This document shows positions 24,161 to 36,219 of a stretch of DNA of 64,000 bases, in pieces. Positions within the stretch are counted from its first letter, which is position 1. Every line of letters starts with the position of its first letter. Both the position numbers and the translations under genes were made by a program. The notes under the pieces are model-generated. The model did no database searches. It had not been told where the DNA came from and saw nothing but the letters and a program-made list of their open reading frames with translations. The DNA is from Monoplex corrugatus (lineage: Eukaryota; Mollusca; Gastropoda; Littorinimorpha; Ranellidae), in contig JAPXFY010000026.1 in assembly GCA_030674185.1 (NCBI GenBank), positions 57,190,109 through 57,254,108 on the forward strand, written 5' to 3'.

Positions 24161-24507
24161 CTGCAAACACACACACAGTTTCACATCATGATAAAATATT
24201 TCATTATGTGTACACATCAACCCCTTCTTGCACACACAAACACATAAAGCACCAACACAAAACAGTCATACACAAACACACAGTTGTAGCGGCATAAGCA
24301 TGATGATGATTTTTCACATCCAGCCCTCCCTACTGAGAATGTAAAACTACACAAAAACAACAGCCTAAACTACCAAAATGAAGCACAAATGTTCAAATGA
24401 ACACACAAACACTGGCATCAAACAATTTATCTCTTTCAAGAGAAGACCATATAACAGAAAACTGCCAGTTAATCATATAATTACAATGAAATTTATCCTT
24501 GTGATGC
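24161..24507. other. Intron 18, left part
   Basis: AT-rich intronic sequence with loose CACACAAAC recurrences. No feature recognised. Confidence 0.5.
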
Positions 24508-24880
24508 TTAAGTTTTATCTTCCCTAGTGGAGACAGGTAAGAAATGATGGACAATCACAGGCTATTTTTATCTTCCCTAGTGGAGACAGGTAAGAAATGA
24601 TGGACAATCACAGGCTATTTTTATCTTCCCTAGTGGAGACAGGTAAGAAATGATGGACAATCACAGGCTATTTTTATCTTCCCTAGTGGAGACAGGTAAG
24701 AAATGATGGACAATCACAGGCTATTTTTATCTTCCCTAGTGGAGACAGGTAAGAAATGATGGACAATCACAGGCTATTTTTATCTTGCCTAGTGGAGACA
24801 GGTAAGAAATGATGGACAATCACAGGCTATTTTTATCTTCCCTAGTGGAGACAGGTAAGAAATGATGGACAATCACAGGC
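24508..24880. repeat. 53-bp minisatellite array
   Basis: Seven nearly identical 53-bp units: TATTTTTATCTTCCCTAGTG, GAGACAGGTAAGAAATGATG, GACAATCACAGGC. Each unit carries a consensus-like plus-strand donor (ACAG|GTAAGA), on the strand opposite to GOLGA2. The last unit runs into LINE coding sequence at 24880. Confidence 0.95.
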
Positions 24881-26250
24881 TGTTTCAGCCAACATTATCT
24901 CAGGCTTCAGGCACTTCACCGCCTCCAACTGTCATCAACAACCAGGAGATCAAGACTGTAGACAAATTCTATCATTTGGGCAGTACATGGAGAAGTAATG
25001 GGTTTCTTGATGCTGAGGTGGTGCTGGGCATGTCTAAGGCTAGCTCTGCTTCTGGAAGGCTGACAAAGATGTAGTGGCAAGACCACTGTATCAGGCTCGT
25101 CATTAAGACTGTTGTGTATACTGACAAAGATGTAGTGGCAAGACCACTGTATCAGGCTCGTCATTAAGATTGTTGTGTATACTGACAAAGATGTAGTGGC
25201 AAGACCACTGTATCAGGCTCATCATTAAAATTGTTGTGTATACTGACAAAGATGTAGTGGCAAGACCACTGTATCAGGCTCGTCATTAAGATTGTTGTGT
25301 ATACTAAGATGTAGTGGTAAAACCATTGTATCAGGCTCGTCACTAAGACTGTTGTGTACACTGACAAAGATGTAGTGGTAAAACCATTGTATCAGGCTCG
25401 TCACTAAGACTGTTGTGTACACTGACTAAGATGTAGTGGTAAAACCATTGTATCAGGCTCGTCACTAAGACTGTTGTGTACACTGACTAAGATGTAGTGG
25501 TAAAACCATTGTATCAGGCTCGTCACTAAGACTGTTGTGTATACTGACAAAGATGTAGTGGTAAAACCATTGTATCAGGCTCGTCACTAAGACTGTTGTG
25601 TACACTGACTAAGATGTAGTGGCAAGACCACTGTATCAGGCTCGTCACTAAGACTGTTGTGTACACTGACAAAGATGTAGTGGCAAGACCACTGTATCAG
25701 GCTCGTCACTAAGACTGTTGTGTATAGAGCAGAAGAAGTCCTTAGTGCCGCATTGTGTTGCTGCCAGACCTGGACTACCTACCGACAGCACATTCAGCAG
25801 CTGGAACAGCTACAACAAAGATATCTGTACACAACCTGCAATATCATGCGGCAGGTCAAGTGTCCAACCTTAATTAAAGTTCTGAAGAAATGTGGTCAGC
25901 CAAGTATAAAGTTTCTGCTCATCAAATGCCAGCTTTGTTGCACAGGTATGCTATGTGTAAGGTAGACAACCGCATTCCACAGACACTTCTGTATGTAAAG
26001 CTGAAGCAAAGATTCTGGACAAGGGAAGACTACTTAAATGATACAAAGATACTCTGAAGGCCAATCTCACAGGCAGTAGTATCAGCACCACAACTTGAGA
26101 GACACTGCCTGCAACAGAGTAAGCTGACGGTAGTTGTACACCCAGGGCATGATCTTGAATAGCACAGAATAGATTTTATTAAACAGGAAAGGGACTGGCA
26201 AAGGCAGAATCTATGGCCGCAGGTCTCTGCCCCATGCAGTGCCTGCAAAA
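24880..26250 (+). mobile_element. LINE family 3 RT C-terminal copy, split by a 61-bp array
   Basis: 24940-25074 reads VDKFYHLGSTWRSNG, FLDAEVVLGMSKASSASGRL (VDxFxYLGS and SGRL motifs of RTE-like RTs). After the 61-bp array, 25720-25960 reads QTWTTYRQHIQQLEQLQQRY and KVLKKCGQPSI, then degraded pieces to about 26250. The middle motif CxTWTxYRxHIxxLE places it apart from families 1 and 2. Non-functional. Confidence 0.7.
25072..25735 (+). repeat. 61-bp minisatellite inside LINE coding sequence
   Basis: About 11 units of 61 bp (GACTGTTGTGTATACTGACA, AAGATGTAGTGGCAAGACCA, CTGTATCAGGCTCGTCATTA). Unit ends match the LINE frame on both sides (TKM.WQDHCIRLV then TVVYRAEEV), so the array expanded from one segment of the element after insertion. 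Confidence 0.9.
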
Positions 26251-26960
26251 GAGCGTGTCTTCAGGATCGGTATTGTATGCCATTTGAAGACCTGTACCAG
26301 ATCATTATTTCTACTCACATGCTGGATCGAGGAGAATCCATCATTATCATCATCATTAGAATGAATCTGTTAAAATTCTACCTTCCCCTTTATAAAATAT
26401 TATATGGCACTAGGATTGCTGCAGTGTATTATGTTTTTGGAACATTTAAGAAAAGCAAAACTAGATCTTCCTTATTAAAGCTTGCTGTTTTGATGGGAGC
26501 TTGGGTTAAGTTGAAGAGTGTTCCAGAGTAAGCTACCAGAGTAACAAAAACTTGTCAGTCCTAGGTGCTTTGGAACTTGAAGTTAACTGTGATGTTTTGA
26601 GGGCTGGCATGGAATTTTGACAGGATCACTTGTGAAGTAGAGTCTGGTTCAACTTTCTGCATAACCATTCCTTCAGTGAACACCTTTTCAATGGGAGCAC
26701 AACTAACATTATGTTATCTGGTAACTGCAGGCTAAATGACATTAAATGAAGTGTTCAGTGCATGTTTTGTACTAAATACAGGTTTCGTATTAGCACTGGT
26801 ACAATCAAAGAGTGTACAACCATAACAGATGGACAATCATTCACGTGCATTCAAAAACAGATTTCTGGCCTGTCATTTAAGACTTAATAATTGACACACA
26901 CAAAACCACACTCAGACCCTACATACGAGTACAAATGCAAATGTACCGATGACGTCTGTC
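26251..26960. other. Intron 18, unassigned part
   Basis: Unique-looking sequence with no recognised gene or repeat family. May include more decayed LINE. Confidence 0.45.
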
Positions 26961-27475
<515 letters not shown>

Positions 27476-27481
27476 ACGTAC

Positions 27482-27584
27482 CAATGGTGTCGGTTTCTCC
27501 TTGTAGCTGCACTACCAAGTGTTCCAACTGGTCTGCTTTGTCTGTTAGTTCTGCTTTGTCCCGCATCACACGTGTGTACTTCTC
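27482..27584 (-). CDS. GOLGA2: GOLGA2 exon 18
   Basis: 103 bp, phase 0 in, phase 1 out, donor gtacgt, acceptor TTTTTAG. Encodes EKYTRVMRDKAELTDKADQL then EHLVVQLQGETDTI. Human equivalent: MELMQEKADLKERVEELEHR followed by GETDTIG. The GETDTI motif is identical. Confidence 0.95.
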
Positions 27585-28035
27585 CTAAAAACACACACAC
27601 ACATGTATTGTAATATGATAATAATGATTCTTCACACACACACATGTATTGTAATATGATAATGATGATTCTTCACACACACACACATGTATTGTAATAT
27701 GATAATGATGATTCTTCACACACTATTGTAATATGATAATGATGATTCTTCACACACACACATGTATTGTAATATGATGATGATTCTTCACACACACACA
27801 TGTATTGTAATATGATAATGATTCTTCTTCACACACACACATGTGTTGTAATATGATAATGATGATTCTTCACACACACACATGTATTGTAATATGATAA
27901 TGATGATTCTTCACACACACACGTGTTGTAATATGATAATGATGATTCTTCACACACACACATGTATTGTAATATGATAATGATGATTCTTCACACACAC
28001 ACATGTATTGTAATATGATAATGATGATTCTTAAG
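27585..28035. repeat. ~40-bp array beginning at the exon 18 acceptor
   Basis: About ten units of (AC)n plus ATGTATTGTAATATGATAAT then GATGATTCTTC, beginning immediately beside the exon 18 acceptor. (GAT)n-rich sequence follows. Confidence 0.9.
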
Positions 28036-28059
28036 TGATGACGACGATGAAGATGATTA

Positions 28060-28270
28060 TCATCGTTTTGTCCCATATCACAAATATGCACTTCTCCTGA
28101 AAACATACACACATATTATGACGATAATGATGACACTGATACTAATAATGATGATGATGATGATGCTGATGGCAATGATGATTATCATCACTTTGTCTTG
28201 CATCATGTGGCATATATAATAATGACGATGGTGATGATGATCATCTTCGTTGTTTTGTCCCGTACGTACC
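28060..28270 (-). pseudogene. Three ghosts of exon 18 5' edge
   Basis: Exon edge TTTGTCCCGCATCAC...CACTTCTCCT recurs as TTTTGTCCCATATCACAAAT plus GCACTTCTCCTGAAAACATA (28065-28110), TTTGTCTTGCATCATGTGGC (28192-28212) and TTTTGTCCCGTACGTACC (28253-28270), embedded in GAT repeats. The first copy preserves the acceptor region as well. Confidence 0.7.
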
Positions 28271-28329
28271 TGTCCTGTCACACTCACCTACGATGTCATA
28301 CCCACCTGTACTGTCACGCCCACATGTAA

Positions 28330-29350
28330 TGTCTCTCCCATCTGTACTCATCTCTAATGTCAAACGCCCTACTCCACCCCAATGTCAAACCTGTCACGTC
28401 ACATCCACTTGTAATGTCACACATCTGTAAAGTCTCACACCCAATTGTAATGTCACACCCATCTGTAAAGTCTCATCACATTCAGCATTAATGTCACACC
28501 CAATTGTAATGTCACACATCTGTAAAGTCACATCACATTCAGCATTAATGTCACACCCAATTGTAATGTCACACATCTGTAAAGTCTCATCACATTCAGC
28601 ATTAATGTCACACCCAATTGTAATGTCACACCCATCTGTAAAGTCTCATCACATTCAGCATTAATGTCACACCCAATTGTAATGTCACACATCTGTAAAG
28701 TCTCATCACATTCAGCATTAATGTCACACCCAATTGTAATGTCACACATCTGTAAAGTCACATCACATTCAGCATTAATGTCACACCCAATTGTAATGTC
28801 ACACATCTGTAAAGTCACATCACATTCAGCATTAATGTCACACCCAATTGTAATGTCACACATCTGTAAAGTCACGTCACAACCAGCTGTAATGTCACAC
28901 CCAATTGTAATGTCACATCACAACACCCTCTTGTAATGTCACGACCACCTGTCAAGTCACATTCACTTGTAATGTCACACCTATCGGTAAAGTCACGTCA
29001 CAACCAGTTATAATGTCACACCCTCTTGTAATGTCACATTTGCACCTTCTTGTAATGCCACAACCACCTGTCAAGTCACACCACCTGTAATGTCACACCC
29101 ACCTGTGAAGTAATGTCACAACCAGCTGTAATGTCACACCCTCTTGTAATGTCACACCCACCTGTCGTCACACCACCTGTAATGTCACACCCATCTGTAA
29201 AGTCACGTCACAACCAGCTGTAATGTCACACCCTCCTATAATGTCACATTACACCCTCTTGTAATGTCACACCCACTTGTAATGTCACATTACACCCTCT
29301 GGTAATGTACAAACCACCTGGTAAGTCACACCACCTGTAATGTTACACCC
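28330..29350. repeat. TGTAATGTCACAC-based tandem array
   Basis: Regular 60-65-bp units at 28440-28870 (CCCAATTGTAATGTCACACA, TCTGTAAAGTCTCATCACAT, TCAGCATTAATGTCACA) give way to irregular ones built from the 17-bp core TGTAATGTCACACCCAC. Ends at the exon 17 donor. Confidence 0.9.
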
Positions 29351-29361
29351 AGTGTACTGAC

Positions 29362-29438
29362 CTGTATCATCTCCATGGCTGTCTTCATCTGCTCATAGTC
29401 TGATCGACTTATCTTGTCAGAGTCCACATAATCTGAGG
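29362..29438 (-). CDS. GOLGA2: GOLGA2 exon 17
   Basis: 77 bp, phase 1 in, phase 0 out, donor gtcagt. Encodes (S)SDYVDSDKISRSDYEQMK then TAMEMIQ, a short acidic link before the conserved EKYTRVM segment. Human equivalent: GETHRALQGAMEKLQSR. Confidence 0.85.
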
Positions 29439-29479
29439 CTGCACACACACACCATCATCATATGAGCGAGAGACAGAGA

Positions 29480-29480
29480 T

Positions 29481-29527
<47 letters not shown>

Positions 29528-29531
29528 GAGT
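29480..29531. repeat. (GA)n microsatellite
   Basis: AGAGAG run of about 50 bases inside intron 16. The following 29532-29850 holds no recognised feature. Confidence 0.9.
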
Positions 29532-29850
29532 TATGACAGTTTCAATATAGCCACCCTGTAACCTTTCGGCATCCCACTCTGTCATCTGACAGAGTTCTGT
29601 ACCACTGGCAGTACAACTGCTAGGTCAAGTGAGTGATTTTGTAGCTTTTTAAAAAAACTTTTTTATGCATGGGCCTCCTACTGTCGCACTTGCAGACGAC
29701 TGTCTGAGGTTGTCTTCATTATCGAGTGTCACCCAAAAAAACAAAAACAAAAAAACGGTCCATATCTATCCTTACATAAGTACTGTAAGCTGTTCACTAG
29801 CTATCCTAGGCCAGAGCACAATAATACAGTCTGTTTGGAAAAGCAGTACT

Positions 29851-32075
29851 TGAAGCAGTTCCCCTTATCAGAATGGGAAAGATCAAGGGTTAAAGCTGTT
29901 CCATTCATCAGAGTGGAGAGGGTGGGAGGGTTAAAGCACTTCCACTTATCAGAAAGGGGTGTATGAGAGTTAAAGCACTTCCACTCAGAGGAAGGGTTAA
30001 AGCAGCTCCATATATCAAGAATGGGAGAGACAGAGGTTTAAAGCAGTTCCATTTATTAGAGGGGAAGGTAAGGGTTAAAGCAGTTCTATTTATCACAGTG
30101 GAGGAGGGGGGTGGTGGTTAAAACGGCTCCACTAATCAGAGTAGAGGTGGGTGGGGGTTAAAACGGCTCCACTAATCAGAGTAGAGAGGGGTGGTGGTTA
30201 AAACGGCTCCACTAATCAGAGTAGAGGTGGGTGGTGGTTTAAAACGGCTCCACTAATCAGAGTAGAGGTGGGTGGGGGTTAAAACGGCTCCACTAATCAG
30301 AGTAGAGGGGGGTGGTGGTTAAAACGGCTCCACTAATCAGAGTAGAGGTGGGTGGTGGTTAAAACGGCTCCACTAATCAGAGTAGAGAGGGGTGGTGGTT
30401 AAAACGGCTCCACTAATCAGAGTAGAGAGGGGTGGTGGTTAAAACGGCTCCACTAATCAGAGTAGAGGGGGGTGGTGGTTAAAACGGCTCCACTAATCAG
30501 AGTAGAGGGTGGTGGTTAAAACGGCTCCACTAATCAGAGTAGAGGGGGGTGGTGGTTAAAACGGCTCCACTAATCAGAGTAGAGGGTGGTGGTTAAAACG
30601 GCTCCACTAATCAGAGTAGAGGTGGGTGGTGGTTAAAACGGCTCCACTAATCAGAGTAGAGGATGGTGGTTAAAACGGCTCCACTAATCAGAGTAGAGGG
30701 TGGTGGTTAAAACGGCTCCACTAATCAGAGTAGAGGGTGGTGGTTAAAACGGCTCCACTAATCAGAGTAGAGGTGGGTGGTGGTTAAAACGGCTCCACTA
30801 ATCAGAGTAGAGGGTGGTGGGGGTTAAAACGGCTCCACTAATCAGAGTAGAGGGTGGTGGTGGTTTAAAACGGCTCCACTAATCAGAGTAGAGGGGGGTG
30901 GTGGTTAAAACAGCTCCACTAATCAGAGTAGAGGGTGGTGGTGGTTAAAACAGCTCCACTAATCAGAGTAGAGGGGGGTGGTGGTTAAAACAGCTCCACT
31001 AATCAGAGTAGAGAGGGGTGGTGGTTAAAACAGCTCCACTAATCAGAGTAGAGGGTGGTGGTGGTTAAAACAGCTCCACTAATCAGAGTAGAGGGGGGTG
31101 GTGGTTAAAACGGCTCCACTAATCAGAGTAGAGGTGGGTGGTGGTTAAAACGGCTCCACTAATCAGAGTAGAGGGGGGTGGTGGTTAAAACAGCTCCACT
31201 AATCAGAGTAGAGGTGGGTGGTGGTTAAAACGGCTCCACTAATCAGAGTAGAGGGGGGTGGTGGTTAAAACGGCTCCACTAATCAGAGTAGAGGGTGGTG
31301 GTGGTTTAAAACAGCTCCACTAATCAGAGTAGAGGGGGGTGGTGGTTTAAAACGGCTCCACTAATCAGAGTAGAGGTGGGTGGTGGTTAAAACGGCTCCA
31401 CCAATCAGAGTAGAGGTGGGTGGTGGTTAAAACGGCTCCACTAATCAGAGTAGAGAGGGGTGGTGGTTAAAACAGCTCCACTAATCAGAGTAGAGGTGGG
31501 TGGTGGTTAAAACGGCTCCACTAATCAGAGTAGAGGTGGGTGGTGGTTAAAACAGCTCCACTAATCAGAGTAGAGGGGGGTGGTGGTTAAAACGGCTCCA
31601 CTAATCAGAGTAGAGGTGGGTGGTGGTTAAAACGGCTCCACTAATCAGAGTAGAGGTGGGTGGTGGTTAAAACGGCTCCACTAATCAGAGTAGAGAGGGG
31701 TGGTGGTTAAAACGGCTCCACTAATCAGAGTAGAGGTGGGTGGTGGTTAAAACGGCTCCACTAATCAGAGTAGAGAGGGGTGGGGGTTAAAACAGCTCCA
31801 CTAATCAGAGTAGAGGTGGGTGGTGGTTAAAACGGCTCCACTAATCAGAGTAGAGGTGGGTGGTGGTTAAAACAGCTCCACTAATCAGAGTAGAGAGGGG
31901 TGGTGGTTAAAACGGCTCCACTAATCAGAGTAGAGGTGGGTGGTGGTTAAAACAGCTCCACTAATCAGAGTAGAGAGGGGTGGTGGTTAAAACGGCTCCA
32001 CTAATCAGAGTAGAGAGGGGTGGTGGTTAAAACAGCTCCACTAATCAGAGTAGAGGTGGGTGGAATAAAGCAATT
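29851..32075. repeat. 40-bp G-rich minisatellite array
   Basis: About 50 units of 38-41 bp: AGTAGAGGTGGGTGGTGGTT, AAAACGGCTCCACTAATCAG. Units vary at GAGGTGGG/GAGAGGGG/GAGGGGGG and ACGG/ACAG. Older degraded units flank it (29851-30110 and 32060-32195, with AAAGCAGTTCCA). Several G runs per unit could form two-tier quadruplexes. Confidence 0.95.
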
Positions 32076-32229
32076 CCATGCATCAGAGTGAGGGGAATGA
32101 AGGGTAACAGTTTTATTTACCATAGTGGGGGTGGGGGTTAAGCAATACCCCTTATCAGGCCAGGGGTAGGGAGAGGGTTTAAAGCAGTTCCACTTTCATT
32201 AGCGACTGCAGAAAAAACCAGGAACTAAC

Positions 32230-32368
32230 ATTTTCTGATGACTTCCTCCTGCAGGTCGGCAACCTTGACGCTCAGGTTGTCTGACAGGTGGCGCTGCTCT
32301 TTCAGGCTTTCATACAATTGTCCTCGCTCCATTTCCAACTGTTTGATAGTGGCAGTGAGGCTGTCAAT
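32230..32368 (-). CDS. GOLGA2: GOLGA2 exon 16
   Basis: 139 bp, phase 0 in, phase 1 out, donor gttagt, acceptor TTTTCAG. Encodes IDSLTATIKQLEMERGQLYE, SLKEQRHLSDNLSVKVADLQ, EEVIRK. Matches the human EEEQARLRGQLKEQRVRCRR coiled-coil block (QLKEQR versus SLKEQR). Confidence 0.9.
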
Positions 32369-32375
32369 CTGAAAA

Positions 32376-32625
32376 TGTTGTCGTCATCATTATCAACATC
32401 GCCATCATCATCATCACCATCATCATAGCATCGTCATCACCATCATCATCATCACCATCGTCATCATCACCACCAACACAAAATTCTATCTCAATGCGTT
32501 TGATGTGGTTATCACTCACGAAATATAAAAGTAGAGATACAAATGTCATCATCATCACCATCAACTAAGGTCATCATCATTATCACAATCACCATTATAC
32601 ACATCGTCATCATCATCACCACCAT
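32376..32625. repeat. (CATCAT)n / (CATCAC)n repeats
   Basis: Trinucleotide-based CATCATCAC repeats in two blocks starting 8 bp from the exon 16 acceptor. Confidence 0.85.
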
Positions 32626-32639
32626 ACCCACTGTGATAT

Positions 32640-34735
32640 GACAGTGACCTGATGACAGTGATCTGATGATATAGTGATCTAATGAAGATGACAGTGATCT
32701 GATGATGATGACAGTGATCTGACAATGATGACAGTGATCCCACAATTATGACAGTAATCTGATGATGATGACAGAGATCTGACAATGATGACAGTAATCT
32801 GATGATGATGACAGAAATCTGATGACAGAAATCTGATGATGATGACAGAGATCTGACAATGATGACAGTAATCTGATGATGATGACAGTAATCTGATGAT
32901 GATGACAGAGATCTGACAATGATGACAGTAATCTGATGATGATGACAGAGATCTGACAATGATGACAGTAATCTGATGATGATGACAGAGATCTGACAAT
33001 GATGACAGTGATCTGATGATGATGACAGAAATCTGATGATGATGACAGAGATCTGACAATGATGACAGTAATCTGATGATGATGACAGAGATCTGACAAT
33101 GATGACAGTAATCTGATGATGATGACAGTAATCTGATGATGATGACAGTAATCTGATGATGATGACAGTAATCTGACAATGATGACAGTAATCTGATGAT
33201 GATGACAGTAATCTGACAATGATGACAGTAATCTGATGATGATGACAGTAATCTGACAATGATGACAGTAATCTGATGATGATGACAGAAATCTGATGAT
33301 GATGACAGAAATCTGATGATGATGACAGTAATCTGATGATGATGACAGTAATCTGACAATGATGACAGTAATCTGATGATGATGACAGTAATCTGATGAT
33401 GATGACAGTAATCTGACAATGATGACAGTAATCTGATGATGATGACAGAACTCTGACAATGATGACAGTAATCTGATGATGATGACAGTAATCTGATGAT
33501 GATGACAGAGATCTGACAATGATGACAGTAATCTGATGATGATGACAGAAATCTGATGATGATGACAGAGATCTGATGATGATGACAGAGATCTGACAAT
33601 GATGACAGTAATCTGATGATGATGACAGAAATCTGACGATGATGACAGAAATCTGATGATGACAGTAATCTGATGATGATGACAGTAATCTGATGATGAT
33701 GACAGAAATCTGATGATGATGACAGAGATCTGACAATGATGACAGTAATCTGACAATGATGACAGTAATCTGACGATGATGACAGTAATCTGATGATGAT
33801 GACAGAGATCTGACAATGATGACAGTAATCTGACAATGATGACAGTAATCTGACGATGATGACAGTAATCTGATGATGATGACAGAGATCTGACAATGAT
33901 GACAGAAATCTGATGATGATGACAGAGATCTGACAATGATGACAGTAATCTGACAATGATGACAGTAATCTGACGATGATGACAGTAATCTGATGATGAT
34001 GACAGAGATCTGACAATGATGACAGAAATCTGATGATGATGACAGTGATCTGACGATAATGACAGTGCTCTGACGATGATGACAGTGATCTGACGATGAT
34101 GACAGTGATCTGACGATGATGACAGTGATCTGACCATAATGACAGTGCTCTGATGATGATGACAGTGATTTGATGATGAAGACAGTGATCTGACGATGAT
34201 GACAGTGATCTGACCATAATGACAGTGCTCTGATAATGATGACAGTGATCTGATGATGAAGACAGTGATCTGACGATAATGACAGTGATCTGATGATGAA
34301 GACAGTGATCTGACGATAATGACAGTGATCTGATGACTGTGATCTGATGATGATGACAAGGATCTGACGATGATGACAGTGCTCTGACGATGATGACAGT
34401 AATATGACAATGACAGTGATCTGATGATGAGGAAAGTAATCTGACATTGACGACTGTGATCTGATGATGATGAGAGTGATCTGACAATGATGAAATGATC
34501 TGACAATGACGACAGTGATCTGATGAAGATGACAAAGATCTGATGATGATGAGAGTGATCTGACAATGATGAAAGTGATCTGACAATGATGACAGTGATC
34601 TGATGAAGATGACAAAGATCTGATGATAATGACAGTGATCTGATGATGATGAGTGATCTGATGATGATGAGTGATCTGACAATGATGACAGGGATCTGAT
34701 GAAGATGACAGTGATCTGACCATGATTCTACTGCC
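32640..34735. repeat. 20-bp minisatellite array
   Basis: About 104 units of exactly 20 bp (GATGACAGTAATCTGATGAT with AGAG, AGAA, AGTG and ACAAT variants). Twenty is not divisible by three and no minus-strand frame contains a stop, so three overlapping open frames of 660-720 codons exist. They are artefacts. The array fills most of intron 15. Confidence 0.97.
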
Positions 34736-34939
34736 ACCTAAAAAAATTAATTTTTAAAACTTTTTTTGCAATTTCATTTCTCTCGCAGATTCTCATATTT
34801 TATCCTTTCACACAAATCTGCAAAACTGTGGAAAAGTAAGACCCCTGAATCACACAGAAAACAAACATTTTATATATGACACAAAGACAAATCATAATCA
34901 AACAAAGACCAGTATACATCTATAGGGAGAACAGTTTAC

Positions 34940-35068
34940 CAAATCGTCTGTCTGAGAGTTGTCTCCGTTTTCACTGCCGGTGTCCCCTGACCTTGGCTTG
35001 ACCTCCGTGGCCTTGATCAGCATGGTGCGCAGTTCACTGTTCTGTGTGGTCAATGCCTCCATCATGTC
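34940..35068 (-). CDS. GOLGA2: GOLGA2 exon 15
   Basis: 129 bp, phase 0 both ends, donor gtaaac. Encodes DMMEALTTQNSELRTMLIKA then an acidic, non-helical TEVKPRSGDTGSENGDNSQT, DDL. Human has a matching break (ATQQNQQLRAQLSLMA followed by an acidic Glu run). Confidence 0.9.
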
Positions 35069-35146
35069 CTGTTCTCACACACACACACACAGACTGACAG
35101 AGTGTGACATGACAATGTGACAGGTGAACTATGAAAACTATATACG

Positions 35147-35206
35147 CAAGTGGCAGTCAGTTTGTTTTGCAATGTGTCAACCAGGTGGTCAGAGCCTCAT
35201 CATGCT
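35147..35206 (-). pseudogene. Decayed partial copy of exon 14
   Basis: GGCAGTCAGTTTGTTTTGCA, ATGTGTCAACCAGGTGGTCA, GAGCCTCATCATG aligns base for base with exon 14 (GCAGTCAGTTCATTCTGCAG, AGTGTCGACCAGCTGGGCTT, GAGCTTCATAGTG) at about 70-75%. The frame is broken and the donor edge is not preserved. It lies in intron 14. Confidence 0.65.
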
Positions 35207-35795
35207 CTGTGACATGCATCCTTATGACAATGACAATGATGTTACATTATATATGTATTATTATTATTGTACAATGTGATATGTTTTATTACAATGACAG
35301 GAACACATACCTTTCCTTTTAACATCATATTTAAGCAATTTCGCTTGGATTACCTTTCTCTTTTGTTTCTTATGTTCCATTTTCTAATCACCTTTATGGC
35401 CTCAAAAGCCAAGACAATTTTTATGATGCCACGATGATGGGGATGATAATCAGTTTGCTATAGAGTTCCATCTATGAACGAGACTGCGTGACAGCTATGC
35501 TCTATGCTTACTATCAATATGTCCTGGCATCAATTTGGCCGGAGAACTGTAAACGGAGTGCCGCTCTTGAGATTTGAGCAAAATGCTCAAAGACACATCC
35601 ATAAAAAAGAATGAGACTTGACTGTGTGGTTCCAGTCTTTCCACACTCAACTCTGGGTAGAAGCTGGTTGAGGATGAACAATCACACAATGTTTTGACAG
35701 GGCCGATGGGCACTGCCACTCAAACCCACGACCGTCCAGCTGGTAATCAACCACGCTAATAATTGCACCACCATGACTGAGTCAATAACAGATAC
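35207..35795. other. Intron 14, unassigned
   Basis: Unique-looking sequence with a block CAAATTTGGCCGGAGA...CCCACGACC (35520-35740) that looks like a dispersed element (SINE-like tail with CTCAAACCCACGACCGTC), not classified further. Confidence 0.4.
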
Positions 35796-35954
35796 CTGTG
35801 CAGCAGTCAGTTCATTCTGCAGAGTGTCGACCAGCTGGGCTTGAGCTTCATAGTGTCGTAGTCTGTCCTGGATCTGATCCTGCTGGTACTGCTGTTTCTG
35901 CACTGCCTGTGTGGTTTCCTTTAGTGTCTGCACCTCTCCCTCCTTCCTGGCAAC
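35796..35954 (-). CDS. GOLGA2: GOLGA2 exon 14
   Basis: 159 bp, phase 0 both ends, donor gtatct, acceptor GTTTAG. Encodes VARKEGEVQTLKETTQAVQK, QQYQQDQIQDRLRHYEAQAQ, LVDTLQNELTAAQ. Matches human LLLQTQLVDQLQQQEAQ; the block is about one heptad shorter than in human. Confidence 0.9.
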
Positions 35955-35999
35955 CTAAACACAAGGCAGTGGGCTTTTTGACATTCATTAAACTGCAAC

Positions 36000-36002
<3 letters not shown>

Positions 36003-36036
<34 letters not shown>

Positions 36037-36049
36037 ACACACACACACA

Positions 36050-36102
<53 letters not shown>

Positions 36103-36140
36103 ACACACACACATACACACACATACACACACACACACAG
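36003..36140. repeat. (AC)n microsatellite
   Basis: About 138 bp of AC dinucleotides interrupted by ATAC steps, 48 bp upstream of the exon 14 acceptor in sense terms. Confidence 0.95.
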
Positions 36141-36219
36141 AGGATGCTGCGCTAAGGCACACTCAGGCTATCAGGTATGTGACCCTTGACCCAGGTTGCC
36201 ATCCTTTCTCTAACCAGGT

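Noticed and set aside
32561..34737. Three overlapping 660-720-codon open frames on the minus strand
   Set aside because: They only read a 20-bp stop-free tandem repeat in its three phases. No domain, no non-repeat coding flank, and they lie within a GOLGA2 intron.
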